This document shows positions 56,915 to 64,000 of a DNA stretch of 64,000 nt, piece after piece. Source of the DNA: Ralstonia pickettii (GTDB lineage Bacteria; Pseudomonadota; Gammaproteobacteria; Burkholderiales; Burkholderiaceae); the NCBI RefSeq assembly GCF_030582395.1, contig NZ_CP104382.1, positions 186,001 through 250,000 of the forward strand. The letters run 5' to 3'. How positions within the stretch are numbered: the stretch's first letter is position 1; every line of letters begins with the position of its first letter. The notes below the pieces were generated by a model that was given only the letters and a program-made list of their open reading frames with translations, was not told the DNA's origin and did no database searches. The position numbers and the translations under genes were made by a program.

Positions 56915-56955
56915 ATCTAAAGGTGATGCCTGCGCCCCGAGTTGATCTGGATCAA
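56915..56955 (-). promoter_or_regulatory. aer: Fnr/Anr-type box and -10 upstream of aer
   Basis: TTGAT-CTGG-ATCAA at 56942-56955 (first base 56942) is the full consensus for Fnr/Anr. On the minus strand TTAGAT at 56920-56915 could serve as -10, which puts the box centre about 41 nt before the start, the class II activator position. The same box could also affect the small gene on the plus strand. Confidence 0.65.
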
Positions 56956-57037
56956 ATCACACGGGTGGCGCAGATTGGCATGGCCGTTGCTACGTTGCTG
57001 GCAATGCGCCGTTCAGGCGCTGAAGATGGAGGAACGA

Positions 57038-57289
57038 GTGCACAAGATCTGTGGAGACGTTGAAATCGTCCCCCGCGTCGTGCCCGCCGGCGGGCGCGGC
57101 TGGGAGGCACGCGTGGAGGTGGTGTTTCGCGGCGCGGAAGGGCAATCGTTGTCGGGTTCGCAGGCGGTGCGGCCCGGGTGCACGTTCGGCTCGCCGCGCG
57201 AAGCGATGGACGCGGCGCTGCTGCACGGGCAGCGCCTGTTGCGCGAGTGGGTGAGGGGCACGACACCCCAGGCAGAAGTCGCAACCTGA
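57038..57289 (+). CDS. small unknown protein beside aer
   Basis: An 83-residue soluble protein of unknown family: VHKICGDVEIVPRVVPAGGRG is the N-terminal pattern, then a beta-rich middle (ARVEVVFRGAEGQSLSG) and a helix (PREAMDAALLHGQRLLREW). The GTG at 57038 has GGAGGA 4 nt upstream; an ATG at 57026 would overlap that site. The gene is divergent from aer with the Fnr/Anr box between them, and ends 13 nt before the convergent siderophore-interacting gene. Confidence 0.55.
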   Translation: MHKICGDVEIVPRVVPAGGRGWEARVEVVFRGAEGQSLSGSQAVRPGCTFGSPREAMDAALLHGQRLLREWVRGTTPQAEVAT

Positions 57290-57302
57290 CGCGACGCGAA
57301 GA

Positions 57303-58094
57303 TCAGCGCGCCTCGCTCGCCTTGCGCTCTTCGCGTGATAGGCCGGCCGTCCAGTAGCCCTTGGCGTCGATGGCGTCATGCGGCACGGCCCAGGCGCCTT
57401 CGAGCAGCGTGCGAACCTGTTTGAGCAACGACGCCTCGCCGGCCAGGAAGACCTGCGGTGTGCCGGCCGGCATGGCTTGCGCGCTCAGCGCGCCGACCAT
57501 CATGGCGCCGGCGTGCGCCGTATCGCTTTCCACCCAATGGATGTTGCGGCTGCGCGGGTGCGTGGCCAAGGCGCCTTCCAGCGGCAGCCGGGCGCGGGCG
57601 TCGCCGATGGCGATGTAGGTCAGCACCTGCGCGTGCTCGGGCAGCGTTTCCAGAATCGCGAAGATGGCAGGCAACGCGGTTTCGTCGCCAATGAGCAGCG
57701 TCCAAGGCGCGGCGGGGTCAGCACGGAAGCCCCGCTTGGGGCCGGCAAATTCGACTTCATCGCCGGGTGCGGCATGCTCCAGCCAGCGTGCGGCAGGGCC
57801 ATGCTGGGCTGCGGGTGTCTCGTCGTGCACGACAAAATCGATTTCAAGTTCCCCGCGGGCCGCGTGATAGCGGCGAATCGTGTAGGCCCGACCGAGCGTT
57901 CGGCCGTTGCCCGCGCGTTCGTGCGGAAACATCAGCTTGATCGCTGCGCCGGGCGGCGCCTCGGCCAGATCGGTGAGATCCGTCGCGGCCGCGCCGGTAA
58001 AGACCACGCGGCGCATGCGGGGCGACAACGTATGGATGGCGCGCACACGCACGCGGCGTGTGGCGGGTTTGACAGTACTGAGCAGCTGCGACAT
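57303..58094 (-). CDS. siderophore-interacting protein (YqjH/ViuB-like ferric reductase)
   Basis: A 263-residue FAD-dependent reductase of ferric siderophores. FAD binding is shown by GRAYTIRRYHAARGELEIDFVVH; the NAD(P)H part has LLIGDETALPAIFAILE and a C-terminal LKQVRTLLEG...KGYWTAGLS. The ATG at 58094 has AAGG 4 nt upstream; an ATG at 58124 gives ten extra residues with no ribosome site. It follows a PadR gene whose product resembles E. coli YqjI, the Ni/Fe-responsive repressor of yqjH. In E. coli the two genes are divergent, while here they are in tandem. Confidence 0.88.
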   Translation of the reverse strand: MSQLLSTVKPATRRVRVRAIHTLSPRMRRVVFTGAAATDLTDLAEAPPGAAIKLMFPHERAGNGRTLGRAYTIRRYHAARGELEIDFVVHDETPAAQHGPAARWLEHAAPGDEVEFAGPKRGFRADPAAPWTLLIGDETALPAIFAILETLPEHAQVLTYIAIGDARARLPLEGALATHPRSRNIHWVESDTAHAGAMMVGALSAQAMPAGTPQVFLAGEASLLKQVRTLLEGAWAVPHDAIDAKGYWTAGLSREERKASEAR

Positions 58095-58204
58095 GAGACC
58101 TTGTGTGCGATTGAAGGCAAACATAGATGGCTGCGAAACGGACCGAGGCGAGGGGCCGGGCGACGAAGCGTCACCCGGGGCGGACTGGATGCTGCCGGTT
58201 CCGC

Positions 58205-58873
58205 TTACCGCTCGCCGGTGATTTCCTTGAGGGCGCGTAGCAGGATGTCTGCCACGCGCTGCTGTTCTTCGCGCGAGGCGAAGCGTTTTTCCATGAGCGC
58301 GAACTTCAAGCGCCAGCGCGCCGTGCGCAGCGGGTCGTGGCCGGTGTCCGTCCATTCGGCGGCGTTGTCGGTTTCGCGGTCGAAGGCCATGGCTTCATTC
58401 ATGCGCTTGACGCGCTCACCCATGGCGCGTAATTGCGCGAGGATGGCATCGGCGCTGTTCTGGCGCTCAGCCAGCCAGGTTTCGCCTTCTGGCGTGATGC
58501 CGTAGCGCTTCTTGTTGCCTTCGACGGTGACGGAGGCAAAACCGTGGTCTTCCAGATACGACAGCGCCGGGTACACCATGCCCGGGCTTGGCGTGTAGAA
58601 GCCAAGCGAGTGTTCTTCCACCGCCTTGATCAGCTCATAGCCGTGACGCGGGGTGCCTTTGAGCAGCGCCAGCAGCACCAGCTGCAGATCAGCAGAGCTG
58701 AGTCGCCGGCCGCGCCACGGGCTGCCGCCCTCGTCATCCCCTTCCCCGTAGCCGCCGGGGCCGCCAAAGCCGCCCATGCCGCGTCCGAAACCGTGTCCGC
58801 CATGACCGTGGCGACCCATCATGAAGTGTTTTTCAATCCATATTTTGTGGTGATGTCCGAACCATCCGCGCAT
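58205..58873 (-). CDS. PadR family regulator with metal-binding N-terminus (YqjI-like)
   Basis: A 222-residue repressor. The first 50 residues are His/Gly/Met-rich (FGHHHKIWIEKHFMMGRHGHGGHGFGRG), like the metal-binding extension of YqjI. The PadR winged helix follows (SSADLQLVLLALLKGTPRHGYELIKAVEEHSLGFYTPSPGMVYPALSYLEDHG), then a C-terminal dimerisation helix. The ATG at 58873 has AGGAGA 6 nt upstream; the longer frame would include the operator. It lies upstream of the siderophore-interacting gene and probably represses it and itself in response to nickel or iron. Confidence 0.88.
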   Translation of the reverse strand: MRGWFGHHHKIWIEKHFMMGRHGHGGHGFGRGMGGFGGPGGYGEGDDEGGSPWRGRRLSSADLQLVLLALLKGTPRHGYELIKAVEEHSLGFYTPSPGMVYPALSYLEDHGFASVTVEGNKKRYGITPEGETWLAERQNSADAILAQLRAMGERVKRMNEAMAFDRETDNAAEWTDTGHDPLRTARWRLKFALMEKRFASREEQQRVADILLRALKEITGER

Positions 58874-58900
58874 TGCTGTTCTCCTGAAGAAGATCATCAG

Positions 58901-58918
58901 ATATATCGTAAGATACAT
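58901..58918. promoter_or_regulatory. candidate PadR operator
   Basis: ATATATC-GTAA-GATACAT is an inverted repeat with one mismatch, 27 nt before the PadR start and in the expected promoter. It resembles the TATC/GATA palindromes bound by YqjI-type regulators. Confidence 0.55.
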
Positions 58919-58989
58919 CGCATGATAGTGGCGGCCTCCCAGAAGTCAAGGACATCAGAAACGGGAGCGGAGGAAAAAAGATGCGCGGA

Positions 58990-59508
58990 CTACGGTCCTG
59001 GCTTGCCGCCGCCGAGTTTTGCAACGTGTACAAGCCAGCGCCGCACAACCTCTTCTTCCTTGGGCGAGAAGCCTTCCAGCAAGTCCCGCTCGATGCCGCC
59101 CGAGCGTTCGCGGCACGCTGCAAGCAGGGCGGACCCGTCCGGTGTGACGTCGATGTGCTGGATTCGGCCGTGCACGGCGTGGGGCCGGCGGGTGATGGCG
59201 CCGCTGCGCTCCAGGTTGGTGACGATCACGCTCACCGTCTGGGGCGTCAGCATGGTCAACCGGGCGAGGTCGGCGTTCGAGATGCCCGGGTAGGCGCGGA
59301 GCATCGTGAGCACCAGGAATTGCGGCAGCGTGACGCCCACGTCGGCCATGGCGCGCTCCATGCGCAACCGCTGCGCGGCGCTGGCTTGGCGTAGCAGGTA
59401 GCCGAGATAACCTTCCTCGCCGCGCTTGCCTTGGCCGGGCTCTGGAATGGCGGGCGCATTGGCGGATGTGTCGTGTTCCTGGGTGGCAACAGGGGCGCGC
59501 TTGCTCAT
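58990..59508 (-). CDS. MarR family transcriptional regulator
   Basis: A 172-residue repressor: a polar 30-residue N-terminal extension, then the MarR fold with dimerisation helices and winged helix (LPQFLVLTMLRAYPGISNADLARLTMLTPQTVSVIVTNLERSGAITRRP, wing HGRIQHIDVTPDG). It is divergent from the AhpD-like/GNAT/azoreductase operon, with a TTCGAA inverted repeat in the 76-bp gap. It probably represses that operon and itself in response to quinones, oxidants or an aromatic compound. Confidence 0.9.
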   Translation of the reverse strand: MSKRAPVATQEHDTSANAPAIPEPGQGKRGEEGYLGYLLRQASAAQRLRMERAMADVGVTLPQFLVLTMLRAYPGISNADLARLTMLTPQTVSVIVTNLERSGAITRRPHAVHGRIQHIDVTPDGSALLAACRERSGGIERDLLEGFSPKEEEVVRRWLVHVAKLGGGKPGP

Positions 59509-59517
59509 GATGTAAGA

Positions 59518-59538
59518 GTTCGAATATGATGTTCGAAC
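59518..59538. promoter_or_regulatory. candidate MarR operator
   Basis: Two TTCGAA palindromes (59519-59524 and 59532-59537) with flanking GTTCGAAT and GTTCGAAC lie 13 bp apart, 10 nt from the MarR start and 47 nt from the AhpD-like start. The symmetry fits a dimeric regulator controlling both directions. Confidence 0.55.
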
Positions 59539-59584
59539 ACTGATATTAACACTCGTCCCACCCGAACCCTCTCAGGAGCCAGCC

Positions 59585-60082
59585 ATGGAAGATCTTTCCC
59601 CGCGCATGGATTACTCGGAATTTGTCGATACTGCCGTCGGCGTGGCGCCGGCGTTGCAGGCGCTTGGCAAGGCGGTGGACGCCTCGGGGCTGGAAAAGCC
59701 GCTGACCGAGCTGATCAAGCTGCGCGCCTCGCAAATCAACGGCTGCGCGTTTTGCGTGCAATTCCACCTGAACCTCGCGCGCAAGCTGCGCGTAGCGCCT
59801 GCCAAGCTCGACCTGGTAGCGGTCTGGCGCGATACGCCGGCCGTCTTCACGCCGCGCGAGCGTGCTGCGCTAGGCTGGACCGAAGCGCTGACCACCTTGG
59901 CACGCGCCGCCGGGCACGGCGTGGAAGACCACGAATACGATGCCGTGCTCGAACATTTTTCACGGACGGAAGTCGCCTTCCTGACGGCCGCCGTCGCCAA
60001 CATCCAGGCGTGGAACCGTATTGCCGTTGCGATGCGTTTCGCGCCGCCGGTGCCGGCTGCTGCAGCGGCAGAGGGTGCATGA
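59585..60082 (+). CDS. carboxymuconolactone decarboxylase (AhpD-like) family protein
   Basis: A 165-residue all-helical protein with the AhpD-type active site: LIKLRASQINGCAFCVQFHLNLAR, where CAFC plus the following His form the redox centre. Proteins of this kind act as alkylhydroperoxidases or thiol-disulfide relays. CAGGAG precedes the ATG. It is first in a three-gene operon with overlapping ends, divergent from a MarR gene, which suggests defence against oxidants or electrophiles. Confidence 0.9.
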   Translation: MEDLSPRMDYSEFVDTAVGVAPALQALGKAVDASGLEKPLTELIKLRASQINGCAFCVQFHLNLARKLRVAPAKLDLVAVWRDTPAVFTPRERAALGWTEALTTLARAAGHGVEDHEYDAVLEHFSRTEVAFLTAAVANIQAWNRIAVAMRFAPPVPAAAAAEGA

Positions 60083-60528
60083 CCATGGACGCCATCCGCC
60101 CCATTGAAGACGAAGCCGCGCTGCGAGCCTGCTTTCCCCTCATGCATCAATTGCGGCCGCACCTTGCCGACGCAGACGAACTGGCCGCGCGCTGGCGTCG
60201 GCAGGTGGCAGACGGCTATCGCCTGATCGCCGTCTGGCGGGAGGGCGCGCCCGTTGCGCTGGCCGGCTATCGGTTGCAGGAAAACCTCGTCTACGGGCCG
60301 TTCCTCTATGTCGACGATCTGGTGACCGATGCCAAGCTGCGCAGCAGTGGCCTCGGCAACGTCCTGATGGACCATCTCAAGGCCGAAGCCGAGCGTCTGG
60401 GCTGCGCAAGGCTGGTGCTCGACACGCCGCTGTCCAATGTGCTCGGCCATCGCTTCTACTACCGCAACGGGCTGCTCGCAGGCGCCTTGCGGTTTGGCAT
60501 GAACACGCACCCTGGAGCAACGCGATGA
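60079..60528 (+). CDS. GNAT family N-acetyltransferase
   Basis: A 149-residue acetyl-CoA-dependent transferase. The acetyl-CoA-binding motif A is VDDLVTDAKLRSSGLGNVLMDHLKAEAERLGC (the pattern R-x-x-G-x-G/N is partly kept as RSSGLGN), followed by LVLDTPLSNVLGHRFYYRNGL. The ATG at 60079 overlaps the stop of the preceding gene (ATGA); an ATG at 60085 is also possible. The substrate is unknown. Its place between two redox-stress genes suggests detoxification. Confidence 0.88.
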   Translation: MTMDAIRPIEDEAALRACFPLMHQLRPHLADADELAARWRRQVADGYRLIAVWREGAPVALAGYRLQENLVYGPFLYVDDLVTDAKLRSSGLGNVLMDHLKAEAERLGCARLVLDTPLSNVLGHRFYYRNGLLAGALRFGMNTHPGATR

Positions 60529-61151
60529 CAACCCTGCTGCACGTGGCCGTGAGCCCGCGCAATGATCGCTCGCACAGTCGGCGTGGCGCGCAACTGGTGA
60601 TTGCGCAGCTGGCGCAAGTCTCCGGCGGTCTGCGCGTGATCGAGCGCGACCTGGCAGCAACGCCATTGCCGCATCCCGATGCCGGCTTTGTCGAGGCCAG
60701 CCTCATGCCCGACGCCCAGCGCACCGCAGCGCATCGCGCACAGCTCGCCCTGTCGGAAACGTTGATTGGTGAACTGGAGGCGGCCGATGCCGTGCTGATC
60801 TCCACGCCGGTGCACAACTACACGGTGCCTTCGGCGCTGAAAGCATGGATCGATCTGGTGGTGCGGCCCGAGCGCACGTTCCGCCGCACGCCCACCGGCA
60901 AGGTCGGCACGCTTGCCGATCGCTCGGTGCTGGTGCTGTCCGCCTCCGGCGGCAACTTCGATGGTGCGCACGCGCAGACCGATTTCCTCATGCCGTACCT
61001 GCGCTATGTATTCGCGACAGTGGGCATTCGTCAGGTCGCCGGCATCCGCTTGCAGAACACAGCGCGCGGGGCCGATTCCGCCATGCAGGCCTTCGAAAGC
61101 TTCCGGCAGGAGCTGGCAGCGCGGATGTTGCTCATGCCGCTCGTTGCCTGA
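60525..61151 (+). CDS. azoR: FMN-dependent NADH-azoreductase / quinone reductase
   Basis: A 208-residue flavodoxin-fold oxidoreductase. The FMN phosphate loop is VAVSPRNDRSHSRRGAQ, the central ISTPVHNYTVPSALKAWIDLVVRPERTF is the AzoR signature, and LVLSASGGNF contacts the flavin. It reduces quinones and azo compounds with NADH. It overlaps the GNAT gene by 4 nt and ends the MarR-linked operon. Azoreductases under MarR-type control commonly protect from quinones. Confidence 0.9.
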   Translation: MTTLLHVAVSPRNDRSHSRRGAQLVIAQLAQVSGGLRVIERDLAATPLPHPDAGFVEASLMPDAQRTAAHRAQLALSETLIGELEAADAVLISTPVHNYTVPSALKAWIDLVVRPERTFRRTPTGKVGTLADRSVLVLSASGGNFDGAHAQTDFLMPYLRYVFATVGIRQVAGIRLQNTARGADSAMQAFESFRQELAARMLLMPLVA

Positions 61152-61182
61152 TTGCGTCAGGTCCGGCCATGGCGCGCGCGTG

Positions 61183-61830
61183 TCAGTGGATGGCCCCGCC
61201 GCTGACCTTCAGGTCTGCCCGCGTGGCCAGCGTTGTACGCACCGCCAGACGGATCCCTTTGACTTGCGTATCGATCGACAGGCTCGGCCGGCCCGCATGC
61301 CGCGCTGCCATTTCGGGCGTGGTCGGCACGTGGATGAAGCCGCCGCGCACGTCCGGCGCACGCGTGGCGATGTGGTGCATCAAGCCGTAGAACAGGTGGT
61401 TGCAGTTGTAGGTGCCGGCACTTTGCGACACGCCCGCCGGCACGCCGGCCTCGCGCAGTGTCTGCACGATCGCCTTGATCGGTAGCGTGGAGAAATACGC
61501 CGCCGGCCCGTCGGCCACCACAGGCGTATCGACGGGCTGATTGCCCGCGTTGTCCGGAATGCGTGCATCGATCACGTTGATGGCCACGCGCTCCACCGAT
61601 ATCTCTGTTCGGCCCGTGGCCAAGCCGAGCGCGAAGACGAGGGCGGGCGATGTGTCCTCGATCGCTTCCACCAATTTTTCGTTGGCAAGGCCAAACACGC
61701 ACGGCAACTGCCGCGCCACGATGACCGCGCCATCTACCTGGGTGCCGCCCAGCGCCTGCGCGATGTCCCACGAAGGATTGGTCGGGTCGGATTCAAATGG
61801 CTCGATGCCGGTGATGAGAACGGTCGTCAT
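61183..61830 (-). CDS. pcp: pyroglutamyl-peptidase I
   Basis: A 215-residue cytoplasmic cysteine peptidase (family C15) removing N-terminal pyroglutamate. Catalytic residues are visible: Glu in [17 protein letters not shown] near 79, Cys in [13 protein letters not shown] near 143 and His in [12 protein letters not shown] near 167. The N-terminus [16 protein letters not shown] is typical (usually GFEPF). It lies downstream of a MarR gene, separated by a terminator, and has its own promoter region with a TAGTGATGCAAC motif. Confidence 0.93.
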   Translation of the reverse strand: MTTVLITGIEPFESDPTNPSWDIAQALGGTQVDGAVIVARQLPCVFGLANEKLVEAIEDTSPALVFALGLATGRTEISVERVAINVIDARIPDNAGNQPVDTPVVADGPAAYFSTLPIKAIVQTLREAGVPAGVSQSAGTYNCNHLFYGLMHHIATRAPDVRGGFIHVPTTPEMAARHAGRPSLSIDTQVKGIRLAVRTTLATRADLKVSGGAIH

Positions 61831-61854
61831 GCGGGCGCTCCTAGGTGATATCCG

Positions 61855-61866
61855 TAGTGATGCAAC
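61855..61866. promoter_or_regulatory. pcp: shared 12-bp motif upstream of pcp
   Basis: TAGTGATGCAAC lies 25 nt before the pcp start. Eleven of its twelve bases recur upstream of the neighbouring marR gene (62355-62366). It could be the binding site of that MarR protein. Confidence 0.4.
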
Positions 61867-61878
61867 TATTTGCCGATC

Positions 61879-61899
61879 AAAAAGGCGGCCATGACCGCC
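61879..61899 (-). terminator. terminator of the marR gene
   Basis: On the minus strand GGCGG (61899-61895) pairs with CCGCC (61888-61884), followed by TTTTT. It lies 11 nt past the marR stop and upstream of the pcp promoter. Confidence 0.7.
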
Positions 61900-61909
61900 C
61901 CCGTTTGTC

Positions 61910-62329
61910 TTACGTGTTCAGCGCGCTCCGAACGTCGCGGATGGCTTGGACCGTCTCATCGAATGCGCTTGCACCGACATGCTCCCGCAGGCGCCGCGCC
62001 ACCTTGGCACTGGCAGCCTGCAGCGCGGCTTCCAGTGCTCGGGCAGCGTCCGTGGGGAAGAGATTCCACTCGCGGCCATCCTCTACGGATGCCTGGCGCT
62101 CCGCCAGTCCCTTGGCGACCAGGCCATCGACAAGACGCGTGGCGGTGGGCCGCGCAATACCCAGCACCTCGGCCAGTTCGCGGTTGAGCACGCCGGGCCG
62201 CTTGAGCACCACGCGCAGCACAAAGCCTTGCGGCGGCGTCAGGCCGAACGGCGCGTACGCTGCCGTCCATTCACGTTCGACGGAGCGCGCCAGCGCGGTG
62301 GTGTTGAAGTACAGGCAGTGATCGAACAT
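61910..62329 (-). CDS. MarR family transcriptional regulator
   Basis: A 139-residue regulator with the MarR winged helix: [62 protein letters not shown] in pattern, with the wing around DGREWN. The N-terminus has a Cys ([10 protein letters not shown]) that could sense thiol-reactive compounds. A shared 12-bp motif upstream of this gene and of pcp suggests it controls both. Confidence 0.88.
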   Translation of the reverse strand: MFDHCLYFNTTALARSVEREWTAAYAPFGLTPPQGFVLRVVLKRPGVLNRELAEVLGIARPTATRLVDGLVAKGLAERQASVEDGREWNLFPTDAARALEAALQAASAKVARRLREHVGASAFDETVQAIRDVRSALNT

Positions 62330-62354
62330 GGGCGGGAGTCTAGCGGTGGATCAT

Positions 62355-62366
62355 TAGCGATGCAAC
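62355..62366. promoter_or_regulatory. shared 12-bp motif upstream of marR
   Basis: TAGCGATGCAAC, 26 nt before the MarR start, matches the pcp upstream motif at 61855-61866 except for one base and lies at the same distance from its gene. Confidence 0.4.
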
Positions 62367-62403
62367 GAATTTTTCCGCCTGTCGATGTGCGTGAGCCACA
62401 CGT

Positions 62404-64000
62404 TTAGGGGGCTGTTTCTGTCGTGTGCGCAAGCTGCTTCAGCGCCTGAACGAAGTACGCGCGGTCGTACGGCGCCAGGTCTTGCATGGCTTGCGAGAGG
62501 CGGTCCATCGCCGTGCGCGCGGTCGCGTGATCGCGGTCTGCGTGGGCAAACCACGCCAGTTCCAGCAGCAACCCGCTCACTTGCACGTGGCCGTAGCGAT
62601 GCCGGCCGCTGTCGTGTTCGCGCAGGCGCAATGCCGCCACGTCGGCCCAGCGCTGCGGCCAGTAGCGCGCGTCAAAGGCTTCGGAGAACGGGCCGGCCTG
62701 CGTGCGCAGGTCGGTCAACGTGAGGGCCGGGCGGTGTGTGTCGGCGCGTGCAATGCGCATCAGCGCAATGGCATTCCATGCCGATTGCAGCGGCCCACCG
62801 TTGCGTAGCGCCTGCCATTCGCTCATGGCCAGCCAGCGGACGGCATCGACCGTGCCGTCGGCATGCTGCGCGTTGCCAAGCACATCGCGCAGCAGCCAGC
62901 ACGTCATGCCGAGGTTGGCGGCAACTTGTTGCACGGCGTCGGAGGCCTGGCTTTCCAGCGCAGCAGCCAGCGCGGTTTCGAACTGCGCGACGATGCGCTG
63001 CGCGGCCTGCACGCGTACGTCCGGTGCAATGCTGTAGGGTTCCGCGTAGAGCAGGCGGGCGCGCTCGATGAGTGCGCTCAGGTTGTTCCACTCGAAGCGG
63101 ATCTGCGGGTGATAGCGCAGCAGGCTGCGGCCGGGCTCGGCGTCGGCCAGACGGGCGAGCAGGCCGGCAGCAAGATCCAGGTCGCGGCGGTCATAGGCGC
63201 ACCATGCCGTGACGATGCGCTCCATGGCGGCGAGGTAATCGTTGCCCAGCACATGGCGCTGTCGGCGGTGCGCGCGCAGTTGCGAGAGCAGGGCGCTCGC
63301 GCGTGTCGAGTCGCCCAGGCGGCGTGCGGCCATTGCCTCGCCCAGGGTAACGAGGGCGCGCTGGAAGTCGTTGTCGGCAGCGTCACCTGCGTGACGTAAG
63401 GCGAGCAGGGCACCGCCGCGTTCCGTGTCGGAGGCGCTCGTGCCGGTGCCCAGCGCATGCAGCAGGCGGCCTTCGCGCATGGCGTGGCGCGCAGTCAGAA
63501 ACGCGTGCCAGAAGGCGGGGTTGGGCGTGCCGGGAGCCGGGCCGGACAGCGCGCTGGCGTTTGCTTCGGTGCTGATGTCTGTGCTGCCTTCCGGCGCGGT
63601 GATGCCGAGAAAGGCGCGCACATCGGCGTCATCGGCAATGCGCCCTTCCACAACGCAGACCACGCGCCCGGCGTCTTCAGGTGTGAGCCAGAACGGGCCC
63701 TGGCTGCGCTTGTCTGCGTTGAGGAAGCGCGGCTCGCGGTCGCGCTGTTCGCCCCAGCCTGCCTGCACGCCCCAGTTCTGCCAGTCGCGAAAGGCGCGGC
63801 TGATCATCATGCGCTGCGTGCTGGCGTCCGACACGGCGCCACGCAGGTCGGCCAGACGCACCAGCGGTTGTTCCGGCGATAGCCGATGCGCGTAGGCCAG
63901 GCGCACAAGCAGCCAAAGGCTCTGGAACGGTGCACGCCTGCCGTCGACGGTTTGCGGCGTGGTCAGTTCCACATGAAGTGGCGGCAGCGTGGATGGCGTC
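62404..64000 (-). CDS. large unknown protein, 5' end outside window
   Basis: At least 531 residues; the frame stays open to the right edge, and the GTG at 63972 has no ribosome site, so the real start is probably beyond the window. The N-terminal visible part (PFQSLWLLVRLAYAHRLSPEQPLVRLADLRGAVSD) and a DWQNWGVQAGWGEQ segment look like a compact winged-helix-like or regulatory domain. From about 190 on the protein is a helical, alanine/leucine-rich repeat-like region (RALVTLGEAMAARRLGD, ARTAMDRLSQAMQD) resembling tetratricopeptide arrays. No family is recognised. Confidence 0.6.
   Translation of the reverse strand, partial: TPSTLPPLHVELTTPQTVDGRRAPFQSLWLLVRLAYAHRLSPEQPLVRLADLRGAVSDASTQRMMISRAFRDWQNWGVQAGWGEQRDREPRFLNADKRSQGPFWLTPEDAGRVVCVVEGRIADDADVRAFLGITAPEGSTDISTEANASALSGPAPGTPNPAFWHAFLTARHAMREGRLLHALGTGTSASDTERGGALLALRHAGDAADNDFQRALVTLGEAMAARRLGDSTRASALLSQLRAHRRQRHVLGNDYLAAMERIVTAWCAYDRRDLDLAAGLLARLADAEPGRSLLRYHPQIRFEWNNLSALIERARLLYAEPYSIAPDVRVQAAQRIVAQFETALAAALESQASDAVQQVAANLGMTCWLLRDVLGNAQHADGTVDAVRWLAMSEWQALRNGGPLQSAWNAIALMRIARADTHRPALTLTDLRTQAGPFSEAFDARYWPQRWADVAALRLREHDSGRHRYGHVQVSGLLLELAWFAHADRDHATARTAMDRLSQAMQDLAPYDRAYFVQALKQLAHTTETAP

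Overview
This window is GC-rich, densely coded DNA from a betaproteobacterium of the Burkholderiaceae, most likely Ralstonia. The assignment is inferred from gene content and protein style: a GlgE-trehalose cluster with a fused TreS-maltokinase, a Fur paralogue beside feoAB, two signalling proteins with 7TM sensor domains, and an ahpC/ahpF pair. No rRNA, tRNA, CRISPR array, insertion sequence or prophage was seen.

Layout. 1-930: tail of an alpha/beta hydrolase, two inverted DnaA-type boxes, and an acyl-CoA thioesterase. 1101-5542: a rightward copper-handling operon (two small metal-binding-type secreted proteins, TolC-family lipoprotein, Tat-exported multicopper oxidase, cupredoxin, CusF-like protein). 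5929-6936: a GT90 lipopolysaccharide glycosyltransferase whose 5' part is unusually AT-rich. 7062-10379: PhyH-type dioxygenase, small unknown protein, DUF2141 protein, carotenoid oxygenase. 10464-14414 (minus): AMP nucleosidase and a polar amino-acid ABC importer without an ATPase gene. 14721-18423: a 7TM diguanylate cyclase, a hotdog thioesterase and a 7TM histidine kinase. 18667-21762 (minus): methyltransferase, amidohydrolase, MFS transporter.

21898-42849 (minus) is a 21-kb alpha-glucan/trehalose locus in two translationally coupled blocks: glgA-glgE-treS-glgB upstream and glgX-treZ-malQ-treY downstream. A 541-bp inverted pair of structured repeats separates them. Together they encode glycogen synthesis and branching, trehalose-to-maltose-1-phosphate-to-glucan conversion (TreS-Mak, GlgE), glucan debranching, and trehalose release (TreY/TreZ). 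glgC and a glycogen phosphorylase gene are absent here.

43252-51000 covers peroxide defence and iron: ahpC and ahpF, a LysR regulator, a Fur paralogue behind a consensus promoter with a perfect Fur palindrome, and a feoA-feoB-Cys-rich protein operon with its own Fur box. Two orphan promoter/terminator pairs (46828-47082 and 51204-51306) look like unannotated small RNAs; the first is predicted to be iron-responsive.

51654-56822 holds a multi-PAS GGDEF/EAL protein with a degenerate GGDVF motif and an Aer-type energy-taxis receptor with a consensus Fnr/Anr box upstream. 57038-64000 holds a small unknown protein, a siderophore-interacting reductase with its PadR (YqjI-like) regulator, a MarR-controlled AhpD-like/GNAT/azoreductase operon, pyroglutamyl peptidase with a second MarR regulator, and a large unknown protein cut by the window end.

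The most promising undescribed items are the Fur-boxed small-RNA candidate, the two-hairpin small-RNA candidate at 51238-51306, the compensatory-stem inverted repeat between glgB and glgX, the inactive-looking GH13 domain fused to GlgE, and the hotdog enzyme between two 7TM sensors.
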